Shown here: positions 1-6,560 of the stretch, piece after piece
Numbering within the stretch: the stretch's first letter is position 1
Layout: every line of letters starts with the position of its first letter
Source of the DNA: an uncultured Veillonella sp.
Lineage (GTDB): Bacteria; Bacillota; Negativicutes; Veillonellales; Veillonellaceae
Assembly: GCA_900550455.1 (NCBI GenBank)
Contig: URSE01000038.1
Location: forward strand, 1-9,628
Length of the DNA: 9,628 nt
Direction of reading: 5' to 3'
Translations under genes and position numbers: made by a program
The notes under the pieces: model-generated
Told to the model about the DNA's origin: nothing
The model's input: the letters and a program-made list of their open reading frames with translations, nothing else
The model's database searches: none

Positions 1-444
1 TCTGAGCTTGGTGACGTAACTGCTTTTCCTTGGAGCCGTCATGATATAACCATTAATGGTGAGTTTTGGTTCGATGGTCTCAACTTCGTTACGGAAGGTA
101 AGATTCGGTCTGAAGGCGATTATGAATGTGCCCGCTGCTTGGTGCCCGTTCATCACGTGCGAACAGACTCCTACCATGAAGTCTATAGTGTCCCTCAAAA
201 GGGTGACAATGTAGAGGACTTGGAGTTTCTTCCTTTTGATGGGGAGACGATTGACTTACGAGATCTCATTCGTGAAACTTTAATCATCAATGAGCCAGCT
301 CAAGTGTTATGTCAGGAAGATTGCAAAGGATTATGCGTTCATTGCGGAGCTAACTTGAATACTTCGCCTTGTTCTTGTGATTCCTTTGTTGTGGATCCTC
401 GATTTGCAGCGCTGAGAGCGTTACTCGATGAATCTGATGATTAA
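1..444 (+). CDS. yceD: YceD/DUF177 family protein, 5'-truncated by the window edge
   Basis: The reading frame is open from base 1 to the TAA at 442-444 and gives 147 visible residues. The start lies before the window; the family is usually about 165-175 residues, so roughly 20-30 are missing. A TTG at 139 is internal, because the upstream codons encode the family's Cys-x-x-Cys motif (ECARCL, visible residues 42-47). The C-terminal half has the second cysteine set: CxxxC at 104/108, CxxC at 112/115 within DCKGLCVHCGANLN, and CxC at 124/126. These cysteines suggest a metal site. YceD proteins are almost always encoded directly before rpmF, as here, with a 30-bp gap. Work in other bacteria and plants links the family to 23S rRNA accumulation. 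The exact molecular role is not established, and nothing in this sequence adds to it. Family assignment is secure. Confidence 0.92.
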   Translation, partial: SELGDVTAFPWSRHDITINGEFWFDGLNFVTEGKIRSEGDYECARCLVPVHHVRTDSYHEVYSVPQKGDNVEDLEFLPFDGETIDLRDLIRETLIINEPAQVLCQEDCKGLCVHCGANLNTSPCSCDSFVVDPRFAALRALLDESDD

Positions 445-474
445 GAATGATTGTATTAAGGAGGTGCAACTCAC

Positions 475-651
475 ATGGCAGTACCTAAACGTAGATTGTC
501 TAAATGCCGTCGCGACCGTCGTCGTGCTAACTGGAAATTGGAAGCTCCTGGCTTCGTAGCATGCCCAACATGCCACGAACCAATGATGCCACATCGCGTT
601 TGCCCTACATGCGGTTCCTACAAAGGTTCCCAAGTAGTTGCAAAGGCGTAA
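475..651 (+). CDS. rpmF: 50S ribosomal protein L32 (zinc-ribbon, four-cysteine form)
   Basis: A 58-residue protein, too short for many ORF cut-offs, starts at ATG 475 behind a strong ribosome binding site (AAGGAGGTG, 458-466). The N-terminus MAVPKRRLSKCRRDRRRANW is typical of L32, with a very basic rRNA-binding segment. Two CPTC motifs follow (Cys30/Cys33 and Cys43/Cys46), forming the zinc ribbon. All four cysteines are present, so this is the zinc-binding (C+) form and not the cysteine-free paralogue some bacteria use under zinc limitation. It is a structural protein of the large ribosomal subunit. It is probably co-transcribed with the preceding yceD gene. An intrinsic terminator 24 bases after the stop codon separates it from the lipid-synthesis genes. 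The length and the whole sequence fit the family. Confidence 0.97.
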   Translation: MAVPKRRLSKCRRDRRRANWKLEAPGFVACPTCHEPMMPHRVCPTCGSYKGSQVVAKA

Positions 652-675
652 TCACAACCTCATTGATCGTGATCG

Positions 676-706
676 AGAGCGTACACCCTATGGTGTGCGC
701 TCTTTT
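676..706 (+). terminator. Rho-independent terminator after rpmF
   Basis: AGAGCGTACACC (676-687) pairs with GGTGTGCGCTCT (692-703). This gives a 12-bp stem with one G-T wobble and a four-base CTAT loop, followed directly by a short T run (703-706). It lies 24 bases after the rpmF stop codon. It should end the yceD-rpmF transcript, so fapR and the genes after it need their own promoter. The T run is short (four T), so some read-through is possible. Confidence 0.88.
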
Positions 707-754
707 GCTATATAAGGGGGGATAATTGGGCGGAGGACATGTCTTTGTCTTGTG

Positions 755-766
755 AGGTGGTCATAA
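755..766. repeat. Direct repeat copy 1 (AGGTGGTCATAA)
   Basis: This 12-mer is identical to bases 799-810. With its flanks it forms a weaker inverted repeat: CTTGTGA at 749-755 against TCATAAG at 761-767, with one mismatch. The shared GGTCATAA core also occurs at 975-982 inside the FapR-box candidate. It is a possible auxiliary operator, inferred from sequence only. Confidence 0.55.
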
Positions 767-786
767 GTTAAGTGCCTGAAGGAGGG

Positions 787-814
787 AAAATTATGACTAG
801 GTGGTCATAATTTT
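787..814. repeat. Perfect 11-bp inverted repeat with 6-base spacer
   Basis: AAAATTATGAC (787-797) and GTCATAATTTT (804-814) are exact reverse complements separated by TAGGTG. The inner part, TTATGAC...GTCATAA, resembles the half-sites of the FapR-box candidate at 966-982, which shares GTCATAA. The element could be an operator for a dimeric regulator. It could also be a bidirectional terminator-like hairpin, since the arms end in AAAA and TTTT. The repeat is certain; its function is not known. Confidence 0.8.
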
Positions 815-924
815 ACAATTGGGTTTAGAGATTTTCAAGAGGTTTCTTTTCTTTGCTTTAGTCTATAGAATTACAAGGTGTGGTAGCTGGCTTTCTTATG
901 GGTGACTATATATAGTAAAATGCC

Positions 925-953
925 TTGCATTGACTGGCTGTCTTATGTATAAT
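925..953 (+). promoter_or_regulatory. Predicted sigma-A promoter for the fapR-fab operon
   Basis: A perfect -10 hexamer TATAAT (948-953) lies 17 bases after TTGCAT (925-930), which matches the -35 consensus at four of six positions. A TTGACT at 930-935 is a better hexamer, but it leaves only a 12-base spacer. The predicted start near base 960 gives a leader of about 35 bases before the fapR ATG. The FapR-box candidate falls immediately downstream, as expected for repression by blocking initiation. Confidence 0.65.
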
Positions 954-965
954 TGAAATGAAGTA

Positions 966-982
966 TTAGTACTTGGTCATAA
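966..982 (+). promoter_or_regulatory. Candidate FapR operator in the fapR leader
   Basis: TTAGTAC-TTG-GTCATAA has the 7-3-7 architecture of the known 17-bp FapR box. From memory, the B. subtilis sites start TTAGTAC and end in imperfect mirror halves such as GTCTTAA. The left half matches that consensus exactly. The right half is divergent but is repeated upstream at 760-766 and 804-810. It lies just downstream of the -10 (948-953) and just before the fapR ribosome binding site, so FapR bound here should repress its own operon. Malonyl-CoA would normally release it. Confidence 0.65.
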
Positions 983-994
983 AAGGTGGTTTCA

Positions 995-1555
995 ATGGGT
1001 CGGTTAAAAAAACAAGAGCGACAAAAGCAGTTAGCTGAAAAACTGAATATTACGCCCTTTGTTACAGACGAAGAGCTGGCACAGCATTTTTCTGTGTCCG
1101 TACCAACCATTCGTTTGGATCGGCTAGAACTGGGAATCCCTGAACTCCGAGAACGGATCAAGGCCATGGCTACAGAACACTCCAATGAATTTGTAGCTAT
1201 TCCTCACCAGGATTTAGTGGGGGATTTGATTGACCTTACAGAGGGGCAACAAGCCTTGTCCATGCTTCAGACTACATCGGATATGGTGGATGGATCTGGT
1301 TATGTTGATCCACAATACCTGTATGCGCAGGCCAATTCTCTGGCAAAAGCCGTAATTGGCGTTCCTGTGGCAACCGCTGGTGTAGGGAATATAAAACACA
1401 AAAAACCCGTAACGGCTGGGGTTAATCTAGTAGCTAAGGCTGAGGTTATCCGCCGGACCGCTGGTAAGTACTATATATGGGTTTTCATTAAAGATAAAGT
1501 GAAAGAAGTTTTCCGGGCTAAATTTATTATGGAGCCCATCGAGAATAGGGTGTAG
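995..1555 (+). CDS. fapR: FapR, transcriptional repressor of fatty acid and phospholipid synthesis
   Basis: FapR is a global lipid-synthesis repressor that senses malonyl-CoA. The 186-residue product has an N-terminal helix-turn-helix (about residues 20-57; PFVTDEELAQHFSVSVPTIR then LDRLELGIPELRERI, nearly identical to B. subtilis FapR). A linker helix and a hot-dog thioesterase-like effector domain (about 100-182) follow. The conserved YAQANSLAKAV stretch contains Asn114, equivalent to the ligand-contacting Asn115 of B. subtilis. Asp105 and Pro106 stand where B. subtilis has Arg106 and Gly107. ATG 995 is preferred over the in-frame GTG at 986: AAGGTGG (983-989) is correctly spaced for it, and the protein then starts MGRLKKQERQ, like its homologues. 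The gene is first in the operon, three bases before plsX, and is probably autoregulated through the operator at 966-982. Confidence 0.93.
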   Translation: MGRLKKQERQKQLAEKLNITPFVTDEELAQHFSVSVPTIRLDRLELGIPELRERIKAMATEHSNEFVAIPHQDLVGDLIDLTEGQQALSMLQTTSDMVDGSGYVDPQYLYAQANSLAKAVIGVPVATAGVGNIKHKKPVTAGVNLVAKAEVIRRTAGKYYIWVFIKDKVKEVFRAKFIMEPIENRV

Positions 1556-1558
1556 AGC

Positions 1559-2587
1559 ATGAGAATTGCAATTGATGCAATGGGTGGCGATTTCGCACCA
1601 CTCGAAACAGTCCTTGGTGCTATTGAGGCAGTGAAAGAGAACTCTCAAATTGAAGTTGTCCTCGTCGGTGATGAAGTTCAAATCAAGGACATCTTAAAGG
1701 ATAGTGGGGAACTTAATAATCCTCGTATTTCCGTTCATCATGCTAGTCAAGTGATTGGCATGGATGAACATCCGGGACAAGCCCTTCGCAAGAAAAAGGA
1801 TGCCTCTATAGTGGTGGCAACCCGCCTTGTACACGACAAGGAATGCGATGTTGTAGTAGCACCAGGATCTACTGGAGCGGCTGTGGCAGCGGCTCTCTTT
1901 GGTTTAGGGCGGATTAAGGGAATCGATCGTCCTGTTATCGCTACACCGATGCCTACCGTTAAGGGCATTACGGTTATGCTAGACTCTGGAGCCAATGCTA
2001 ATTCCAAGCCGAAACACTTGGTACAAGGCGCTATTATGGGCGTTGAATACGCAAAACTTCTGCTGAATAAGGAAAACCCTACAGTGGGCCTCCTCAATAT
2101 TGGAGAAGAAGCCACTAAGGGAAATGAAGTAGTGTTAGCAGCCCATCCTGTTTTAAGGGGGCTCAAGTCCATTAACTTCTTCGGTAACGTAGAAGGTCGT
2201 GATATTCCAAAGGGTACAGTTGATGTAGTGGTTTGCGATGGCTTTGTAGGCAATGTTATCCTCAAATTTGCAGAAGGTTTAGTTGTAGGCTTGTCAGCTA
2301 TGATTAAAGAAGCCATTATGAATGGAGGCTTCCTGGCTAAGTTAGGTGCTCTGCTTGTGAAACCAGCCCTTAAGACTATCGCAAAGAAGGTGGATCATAC
2401 AGAAAATGGTGGTGCCCCTCTCCTGGGCGTTAATGGTGTCTTTATGATTGCACATGGTTCTTCTAAATCCAAGGAAATCAAAACGGCTATTACTATCGGT
2501 AATGATTTAGCAGAACGGAAAATTATCCAACACATTACTGACGTAATTGAGGAAGAAGGAGCTCAAAAATATGAGTATGATGAATAA
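1559..2587 (+). CDS. plsX: Phosphate acyltransferase PlsX (acyl-ACP:phosphate)
   Basis: PlsX makes acyl-phosphate from acyl-ACP and phosphate. PlsY then uses it to acylate glycerol-3-phosphate, so PlsX links FASII to membrane phospholipid synthesis. PlsX is a peripheral membrane enzyme. The 342-residue product has the family N-terminus MRIAIDAMGGDFAP, the GSTGAAVAAALFGLGRIKGI segment (about residues 103-122) with PVIATPMPT after it, the DSGAN motif (about 141-145), and a C-terminal GAPLLGVNG motif. The length is normal for the family. It begins three bases after fapR with a modest ribosome binding site (AGGGTG, 1547-1552), which implies coupling. Its 3' end overlaps fabH by 17 bases. FapR-plsX adjacency is the standard Bacillus arrangement. 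Confidence 0.96.
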   Translation: MRIAIDAMGGDFAPLETVLGAIEAVKENSQIEVVLVGDEVQIKDILKDSGELNNPRISVHHASQVIGMDEHPGQALRKKKDASIVVATRLVHDKECDVVVAPGSTGAAVAAALFGLGRIKGIDRPVIATPMPTVKGITVMLDSGANANSKPKHLVQGAIMGVEYAKLLLNKENPTVGLLNIGEEATKGNEVVLAAHPVLRGLKSINFFGNVEGRDIPKGTVDVVVCDGFVGNVILKFAEGLVVGLSAMIKEAIMNGGFLAKLGALLVKPALKTIAKKVDHTENGGAPLLGVNGVFMIAHGSSKSKEIKTAITIGNDLAERKIIQHITDVIEEEGAQKYEYDE

Positions 2588-3566
2588 ATCGGTGGGCATT
2601 CTTGGAACCGGTTCCTATGCTCCTGATCATGTGGTGACCAATTTTGACTTGGAAAAAATTGTGGACACTTCTGATCAATGGATTCGTGAGCGTACTGGTA
2701 TCGAGGAACGGCGGATTGCGCCAGACCACATGACCACGTCCTTTATGGCGGCGGAAGCAGCTAAACGGGCTCTGGATATGGCTGGTTTGACAGCTGAAGA
2801 CATTGATCTCATCATTTTAGCTACCTTTACAGGTGATATGGCTATTCCATCCACCGCCTGCCGCGTACAAGAAGCATTAGGGGCTACCAATGCTGCAGCC
2901 TATGATTTAGGGGCTGCTTGCTCTGGCTTTGTCTATGGTATTAATAATGCCGCAGCCCTCATCAATGCGGGTATGGCTGAGAAAGTCTTGGTCATTGGGG
3001 CGGAAAAATTATCTCCTATCCTTAACTGGAAAGATCGGTCTACTTGCGTTCTTTTCGGTGATGGTGCCGGGGCTGCCGTCCTTGGACAAGTGGATGAAGG
3101 CTATGGTCTTAAAGGCTTTGATATGGGCGCTGATGGGCGTGGCGGTTCATCCTTGTTAATTCCTGCTGGTGGGACTGCTCACTTGCGGACGGATGCCAGT
3201 GTCGCTGATGGATCCGCCTTTCTTCAAATGGATGGTCCAGAGGTTTACAAGTTTGCTGTGAAGGTGATGGGCCGTACGGCCCTTAATGCCCTTGAGGATG
3301 CGGGCATGGACCTAGATCAATTAGACTTTTTTGTGCCACACCAAGCCAATAAGCGAATCATTGATTCTGCAGCTAAACGCTTGCAGCTAGATGGATCTAA
3401 GGTCATGGTAAATGTAAATAAATATGGTAATACGTCTGCTGCTTCCGTGGGGATTGCCCTGGATGAAGCGGTGCGCAGTGGCCGCATTAAACGTGGTGAT
3501 AATGTTGCGATGGCAGGTTTTGGCGCGGGGCTAACCTGGGCTGGCCTCGTCATGAAATGGTTCTAA
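2571..3566 (+). CDS. fabH: 3-oxoacyl-ACP synthase III (FabH)
   Basis: FabH starts each fatty acid by condensing an acyl-CoA primer with malonyl-ACP. The 331-residue product has the full Cys-His-Asn triad: Cys117 in DLGAACSGF, His257 in FVPHQANKRI and Asn287 in NKYGNTSAAS. The TSDQWIRERTGI signature is at 33-44 and the glycine-rich GFGAGLTWA terminus at 317-325. ATG 2571 is chosen because AAGGAG (2556-2561) sits nine bases before it. An in-frame TTG at 2547 would add eight residues lying within the plsX coding end and has no support. In-frame ATGs at 2577 and 2580 are less well spaced. The 17-base overlap with plsX suggests translational coupling. Primer preference (straight or branched) cannot be read from the sequence. 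Confidence 0.95.
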   Translation: MSMMNKSVGILGTGSYAPDHVVTNFDLEKIVDTSDQWIRERTGIEERRIAPDHMTTSFMAAEAAKRALDMAGLTAEDIDLIILATFTGDMAIPSTACRVQEALGATNAAAYDLGAACSGFVYGINNAAALINAGMAEKVLVIGAEKLSPILNWKDRSTCVLFGDGAGAAVLGQVDEGYGLKGFDMGADGRGGSSLLIPAGGTAHLRTDASVADGSAFLQMDGPEVYKFAVKVMGRTALNALEDAGMDLDQLDFFVPHQANKRIIDSAAKRLQLDGSKVMVNVNKYGNTSAASVGIALDEAVRSGRIKRGDNVAMAGFGAGLTWAGLVMKWF

Positions 3567-3580
3567 GGGGGGCTAAAGGA

Positions 3581-4525
3581 ATGATTAAAACTGATATTTG
3601 CGATATGTTGCAAATTGAATATCCACTCTTTCAAGGGGGGATGGCCTGGCTTGGCACAGCTGAATTAGCAGCTGCTGTATCTGAAGCCGGCGGTCTGGGC
3701 ATCATCGGTGCAGGTCATATGCCACCAGATGTATTCCGTAATGAAATTCATAAGTTGAAAGAACGCACTAATAAACCTTTCGGTTGTAATATCATGTTGA
3801 TGTCTCCTTTTGTAAAAGAAGTAATGGAAGTTGTTGTGGAAGAACGGGTTCCTGTTATCACAACAGGAGCTGGTAACCCAGCCGCTTATATTCCTGCAAT
3901 GAAGGAAATTGGCACTAAGGTTATTCCTGTGACCGCTTCTGTTATGTTGGCTAAACGCCTCCTTCGCGATGGTATTGATGCTATTATTGCAGAAGGGACA
4001 GAGTCCGGTGGCCACGTAGGGGATATTACGACTATGGCCTTGGTTCCACAAATTGTGGATGCCGTGGATGTACCGGTTATCGCAGCTGGCGGTATTGGTG
4101 ATGGACGCGGTGCGGCGGCTGCCTTTGCCTTAGGCGCACAAGCCGTTCAATTGGGGACACGCTTTGTCTTATCGGAAGAGTGTATCGCCCATGAAAACTA
4201 CAAGCAAGCTGTCTTAAAGGCCAAAGATCGATCTACTGTTAAGACTGGTTTGACTACGGGCCATCCAGTGCGGATTTTACAAAATGCTCTCTCCAAAAAA
4301 TATGCTGACTTGGAATTCTCTGGTGCTCCTAAAGAAGAACTTGAAAACTTGGGTGCTGGTACTCTTCGCATGGCAGCTATTGAAGGGGAAGTTAAGAATG
4401 GCTCTGTTATGATTGGTCAAATTTCTGGCATGCTCAAGGATATTAAACCGTGTGAACAAATTGTCAAAGACATCATGGCAGAAACCGAAGCAGTTATTGC
4501 TAATATGCAAAAACTCGTTAAATAA
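3581..4525 (+). CDS. fabK: Enoyl-ACP reductase II (FabK, FMN-dependent)
   Basis: FabK is the flavin-dependent enoyl-ACP reductase that replaces FabI in many Firmicutes. It carries out the last reduction of each elongation cycle and is naturally insensitive to triclosan. The 314-residue TIM-barrel protein closely follows Streptococcus pneumoniae FabK: YPLFQGGMAW (14-23), PFGCNIMLMSPFV (66-78), TTGAGNP (94-100), ESGGH (141-145), IAAGGIGDG (167-175) and GTRF (192-195). His145 corresponds to His144, the key residue of the pneumococcal enzyme. ATG 3581 is preferred because a G-rich ribosome binding site (about 3567-3572) precedes it and the protein then starts like its homologues. The in-frame ATG at 3557 overlaps the fabH end. 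A second, divergent FabK-type gene lies at 6591-7547. This copy is much the better candidate for the true enoyl reductase. Confidence 0.93.
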   Translation: MIKTDICDMLQIEYPLFQGGMAWLGTAELAAAVSEAGGLGIIGAGHMPPDVFRNEIHKLKERTNKPFGCNIMLMSPFVKEVMEVVVEERVPVITTGAGNPAAYIPAMKEIGTKVIPVTASVMLAKRLLRDGIDAIIAEGTESGGHVGDITTMALVPQIVDAVDVPVIAAGGIGDGRGAAAAFALGAQAVQLGTRFVLSEECIAHENYKQAVLKAKDRSTVKTGLTTGHPVRILQNALSKKYADLEFSGAPKEELENLGAGTLRMAAIEGEVKNGSVMIGQISGMLKDIKPCEQIVKDIMAETEAVIANMQKLVK

Positions 4526-4548
4526 GGTTACAATATAAGGAGAAGGTC

Positions 4549-5490
4549 ATGAAAACAGCATTTGTATTTCCAGGCCAAGGGTCTCAAAAGGTCGGTATGT
4601 TACAAGACCTCTACAATGAGTTCCCAATTGTAAAAGAACGTTTTGATCAAGCTGATCAAGCACTTGGTTATTCCATTTCTAAGCTTTGCTTTGAAGGTCC
4701 TGATACAGAACTTCTCAAAACGGCTAATACGCAACCAGCTATTTTGACAGCATCTGTTGCTTGTTATGAGATCCTCAAGGAAAAAGGCTTTACCCCTGAT
4801 ATCGTGGGGGGCCACTCCTTGGGTGAATACTCTGCTATGGTAGCAGCTGGTGTTATCGACTTCAAGTATGCGGTCTACTTGGTTCACAAGCGGGGCGAGT
4901 TCATGCAAGATGCCGTGCCATTGGGCCAAGGTGCTATGGCGGCTATTATCAACTTGGACCGCGATAAGGTCGTAGCCATCTGTGATCAAGTAACTGAAGA
5001 AGTTGGTTCTGTACAAGCAGTTAACTTTAACTGCCCAGGGCAAATTATTATCTCTGGTCAAACGGAAGCGGTTGAGAAGGCTTGTGAACTTATGAAGGAA
5101 GCTGGAGCTAAACGGGCTATCATGTTACCTGTATCTGGTCCTTTCCACTCCCGTTTGATGGAACCTGCTGCTAAACGTCTTAAGGAAGAAATGGATAAGA
5201 TTCAATTCCACGATGCCCAAATCCCTGTAGTAGCCAATGTAACCGGTAAGATTCTTACCGATGCAAATGCCATTAAGGAATCCCTTTTGGTACAAGTGGC
5301 TAGTCCAGTACTCTGGGAAGACTGCGTAGCAGAAATGGTTAACTTTGGAGCTGAGGCCTTCGTAGAATGTGGGCCAGGTAAGGTGTTGACAGGCTTCACT
5401 AAAAAGATTAATAAAGAAATGAAATTGGCTAATGTAGAGGACTTGGCGTCCTTGGAGAAATGCCTTGAATTTTTAGAAGGGGTTAGATAA
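4549..5490 (+). CDS. fabD: Malonyl-CoA:ACP transacylase (FabD)
   Basis: FabD moves the malonyl group from CoA to ACP and supplies the extender for FabH and FabF. The 313-residue product has the N-terminal FVFPGQGSQKVGM motif (residues 5-17). It has the nucleophile elbow GGHSLGEYSA with Ser90, the malonate-binding Arg115 (HKRGEFMQ), and the catalytic His200 (GPFHSRLM). The C-terminal motifs ASPVLWEDCV and FVECGPGKVLTG are also present. Length is normal. ATG 4549 has a good ribosome binding site (AAGGAGA, 4537-4543). It follows fabK by 23 bases and is followed one base later by fabG. Its substrate, malonyl-CoA, is also the signal normally read by FapR, so supply and regulation meet here. Confidence 0.96.
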   Translation: MKTAFVFPGQGSQKVGMLQDLYNEFPIVKERFDQADQALGYSISKLCFEGPDTELLKTANTQPAILTASVACYEILKEKGFTPDIVGGHSLGEYSAMVAAGVIDFKYAVYLVHKRGEFMQDAVPLGQGAMAAIINLDRDKVVAICDQVTEEVGSVQAVNFNCPGQIIISGQTEAVEKACELMKEAGAKRAIMLPVSGPFHSRLMEPAAKRLKEEMDKIQFHDAQIPVVANVTGKILTDANAIKESLLVQVASPVLWEDCVAEMVNFGAEAFVECGPGKVLTGFTKKINKEMKLANVEDLASLEKCLEFLEGVR

Positions 5491-5491
5491 A

Positions 5492-6235
5492 ATGCACTTA
5501 GAAGGTAAAGTTGCTCTTGTTACCGGTGCCTCTCGCGGTATTGGTCGTGCTGTGGCTATTCGTTTGGCGCAAGTAGGGGCTGACGTAGTTGTTAACTATG
5601 CAGGTAGTGAAGGAGCAGCTCAAGAAACTGTAGATGCCATTGAGGCCTTGGGGCGCAAGGCTATTAAGATCCAAGCGAATGTAGCTGATGCTGAACAAGT
5701 AGGAGCCATGGTTCAAGAAGCTCATGATGCTTTTGGCCATATCGATATCCTTGTTAATAATGCAGGGATTACCAAAGATGGACTCTTGATGCGTATGAAG
5801 GACGAAGATTGGGATGCTGTTTTGGATATCAATCTCAAAGGCACCTATTTGGTGACTAAGGCAGTTTCTAAAATTATGATGAAACAACGGTCAGGGTCCA
5901 TTATCAACATGACATCTGTTGTAGGCGTTATGGGTAATGCGGGTCAAACTAACTACGCTGCATCTAAGGCTGGTGTAATTGGTTTTACTAAATCCTGTGC
6001 CAAGGAAATGGCATCTCGTGGCATTCGCGTGAATGCCATTGCACCTGGCTTCATACACACCGAAATGACAGACGTTTTGTCTGATAAGGTAAAGGATGCT
6101 ATGGTGGCACAAATTCCTTTGGGCCGTATGGCTCAACCTGATGAAGTTGCTAATGTAGCGGTCTTCTTGGCAGCACCATTCTCTGCTTATGTAACAGGCC
6201 AAGTCATCAATGTTGATGGCGGCATGGTTATGTAA
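5492..6235 (+). CDS. fabG: 3-oxoacyl-ACP reductase (FabG)
   Basis: FabG is the NADPH-dependent reductase of 3-ketoacyl-ACP, a short-chain dehydrogenase of the Rossmann fold. The 247-residue product has the cofactor motif TGASRGIG (11-18), NNAG (89-92), and the catalytic tetrad Asn114, Ser142, Tyr155 and Lys159 (NYAASKAG). It also has the PG turn of NAIAPGFIHTEM and the C-terminal YVTGQVINVDGGMVM. These match FabG rather than a generic short-chain dehydrogenase, and the position between fabD and acpP confirms it. Only one base separates it from the fabD stop. The likely ribosome binding site (AAGGGG, about 5476-5481) lies inside the end of fabD, so translation is probably coupled. Confidence 0.96.
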   Translation: MHLEGKVALVTGASRGIGRAVAIRLAQVGADVVVNYAGSEGAAQETVDAIEALGRKAIKIQANVADAEQVGAMVQEAHDAFGHIDILVNNAGITKDGLLMRMKDEDWDAVLDINLKGTYLVTKAVSKIMMKQRSGSIINMTSVVGVMGNAGQTNYAASKAGVIGFTKSCAKEMASRGIRVNAIAPGFIHTEMTDVLSDKVKDAMVAQIPLGRMAQPDEVANVAVFLAAPFSAYVTGQVINVDGGMVM

Positions 6236-6282
6236 GACTGGATGTTGCCAGAAAAATATACACTGAAAGGAGGTGAACCATA

Positions 6283-6513
6283 ATGACTACATTTGATAAA
6301 GTAAAAGAGATCGTTGTGGAACAATTAGGCGTCGACGAAGCTGAAGTATCCATCGATTCTACATTCATCGATGATTTGGGCGCTGACTCCTTGGACATCG
6401 TTGAACTTATCATGGCATTCGAAGAGGAATTCAACGTTGAAATCCCTGACGATGTTGCAGAAAAAATTAAAACTGTAAAAGATACAGTAGAATACATTGA
6501 TTCTGCAAAATAA
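6283..6513 (+). CDS. acpP: Acyl carrier protein
   Basis: ACP carries the growing acyl chain on a 4'-phosphopantetheine arm and is the shared substrate of every Fab enzyme and PlsX here. The 76-residue, strongly acidic product has the attachment motif GADSLDIVEL with Ser36, and the helix II/III recognition surface FEEEFNVEIPDDVAEKI. Its ribosome binding site, AAAGGAGGTG, is the strongest in the window, fitting the need for much more ACP than enzyme. The 47-base gap after fabG is longer than the gaps around fabG and fapR, but I see no convincing promoter in it. A hairpin at 6542-6560 follows and may protect the 3' end of acpP mRNA. Confidence 0.97.
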   Translation: MTTFDKVKEIVVEQLGVDEAEVSIDSTFIDDLGADSLDIVELIMAFEEEFNVEIPDDVAEKIKTVKDTVEYIDSAK

Positions 6514-6541
6514 GCTGAATAGCTTATCATTGCCGCCGGGA

Positions 6542-6560
6542 GGGGAACCTTGTGTTCCCC
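6542..6560 (+). promoter_or_regulatory. Stable hairpin between acpP and the second fabK-like gene
   Basis: GGGGAAC (6542-6548) pairs perfectly with GTTCCCC (6554-6560) around a five-base loop. The next bases are AAACGG, not a T run, so this is not a normal intrinsic terminator. It lies 28 bases after the acpP stop and ends 14 bases before the AGGAGG of the next gene (6575-6584 region). It could act as an RNA stabiliser, processing site or partial attenuator that raises acpP output relative to downstream genes. The stem is seen; the role is inferred. Confidence 0.6.

Larger units (their letters stand above)
652..994 (+). other. Non-coding rpmF-fapR intergenic/leader region
   Basis: This 343-base stretch has no sizeable open reading frame on either strand that looks like a protein. 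It starts with the rpmF terminator. It also contains two exact copies of AGGTGGTCATAA (755-766 and 799-810, 44 bases apart), an 11-bp inverted repeat (787-814), and a 14-base direct repeat with one mismatch (887-900 and 934-947). A 12-bp palindrome, ACTATATATAGT, lies at 905-916. The promoter and FapR-box candidates are listed separately. The density of repeats is far above that of the other gaps in the window. This suggests regulatory DNA upstream of fapR, although only the promoter-proximal operator resembles a known site. Confidence 0.7.

Noticed and set aside
139..444. Complete 101-residue ORF starting at TTG 139
   Set aside because: The frame is open to base 1 and the upstream codons encode the CARC motif of YceD, so this is the tail of a longer gene and not a TTG start.
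421..633. 70-residue open frame on the - strand
   Set aside because: It covers rpmF on the opposite strand; the real gene is the 58-residue L32 on the + strand.
739..771. Ten-codon ORF (ATG 739 to TAA 771) as a leader peptide
   Set aside because: GGAGG is only about two bases from the ATG, too close for normal initiation, and the frame shows no informative residues.
905..916. ACTATATATAGT as a second fapR promoter
   Set aside because: It contains -10-like bases, but no acceptable -35 lies 16-18 bases upstream. It is kept only as a palindrome.
986..994. GTG 986 as the fapR start
   Set aside because: It lies within the likely ribosome binding site for ATG 995, and the extra MVS is not in FapR homologues as I recall them.
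1747..2316. 189-residue open frame on the - strand within plsX
   Set aside because: It is antisense to a well-supported conserved gene and has no recognisable motif.
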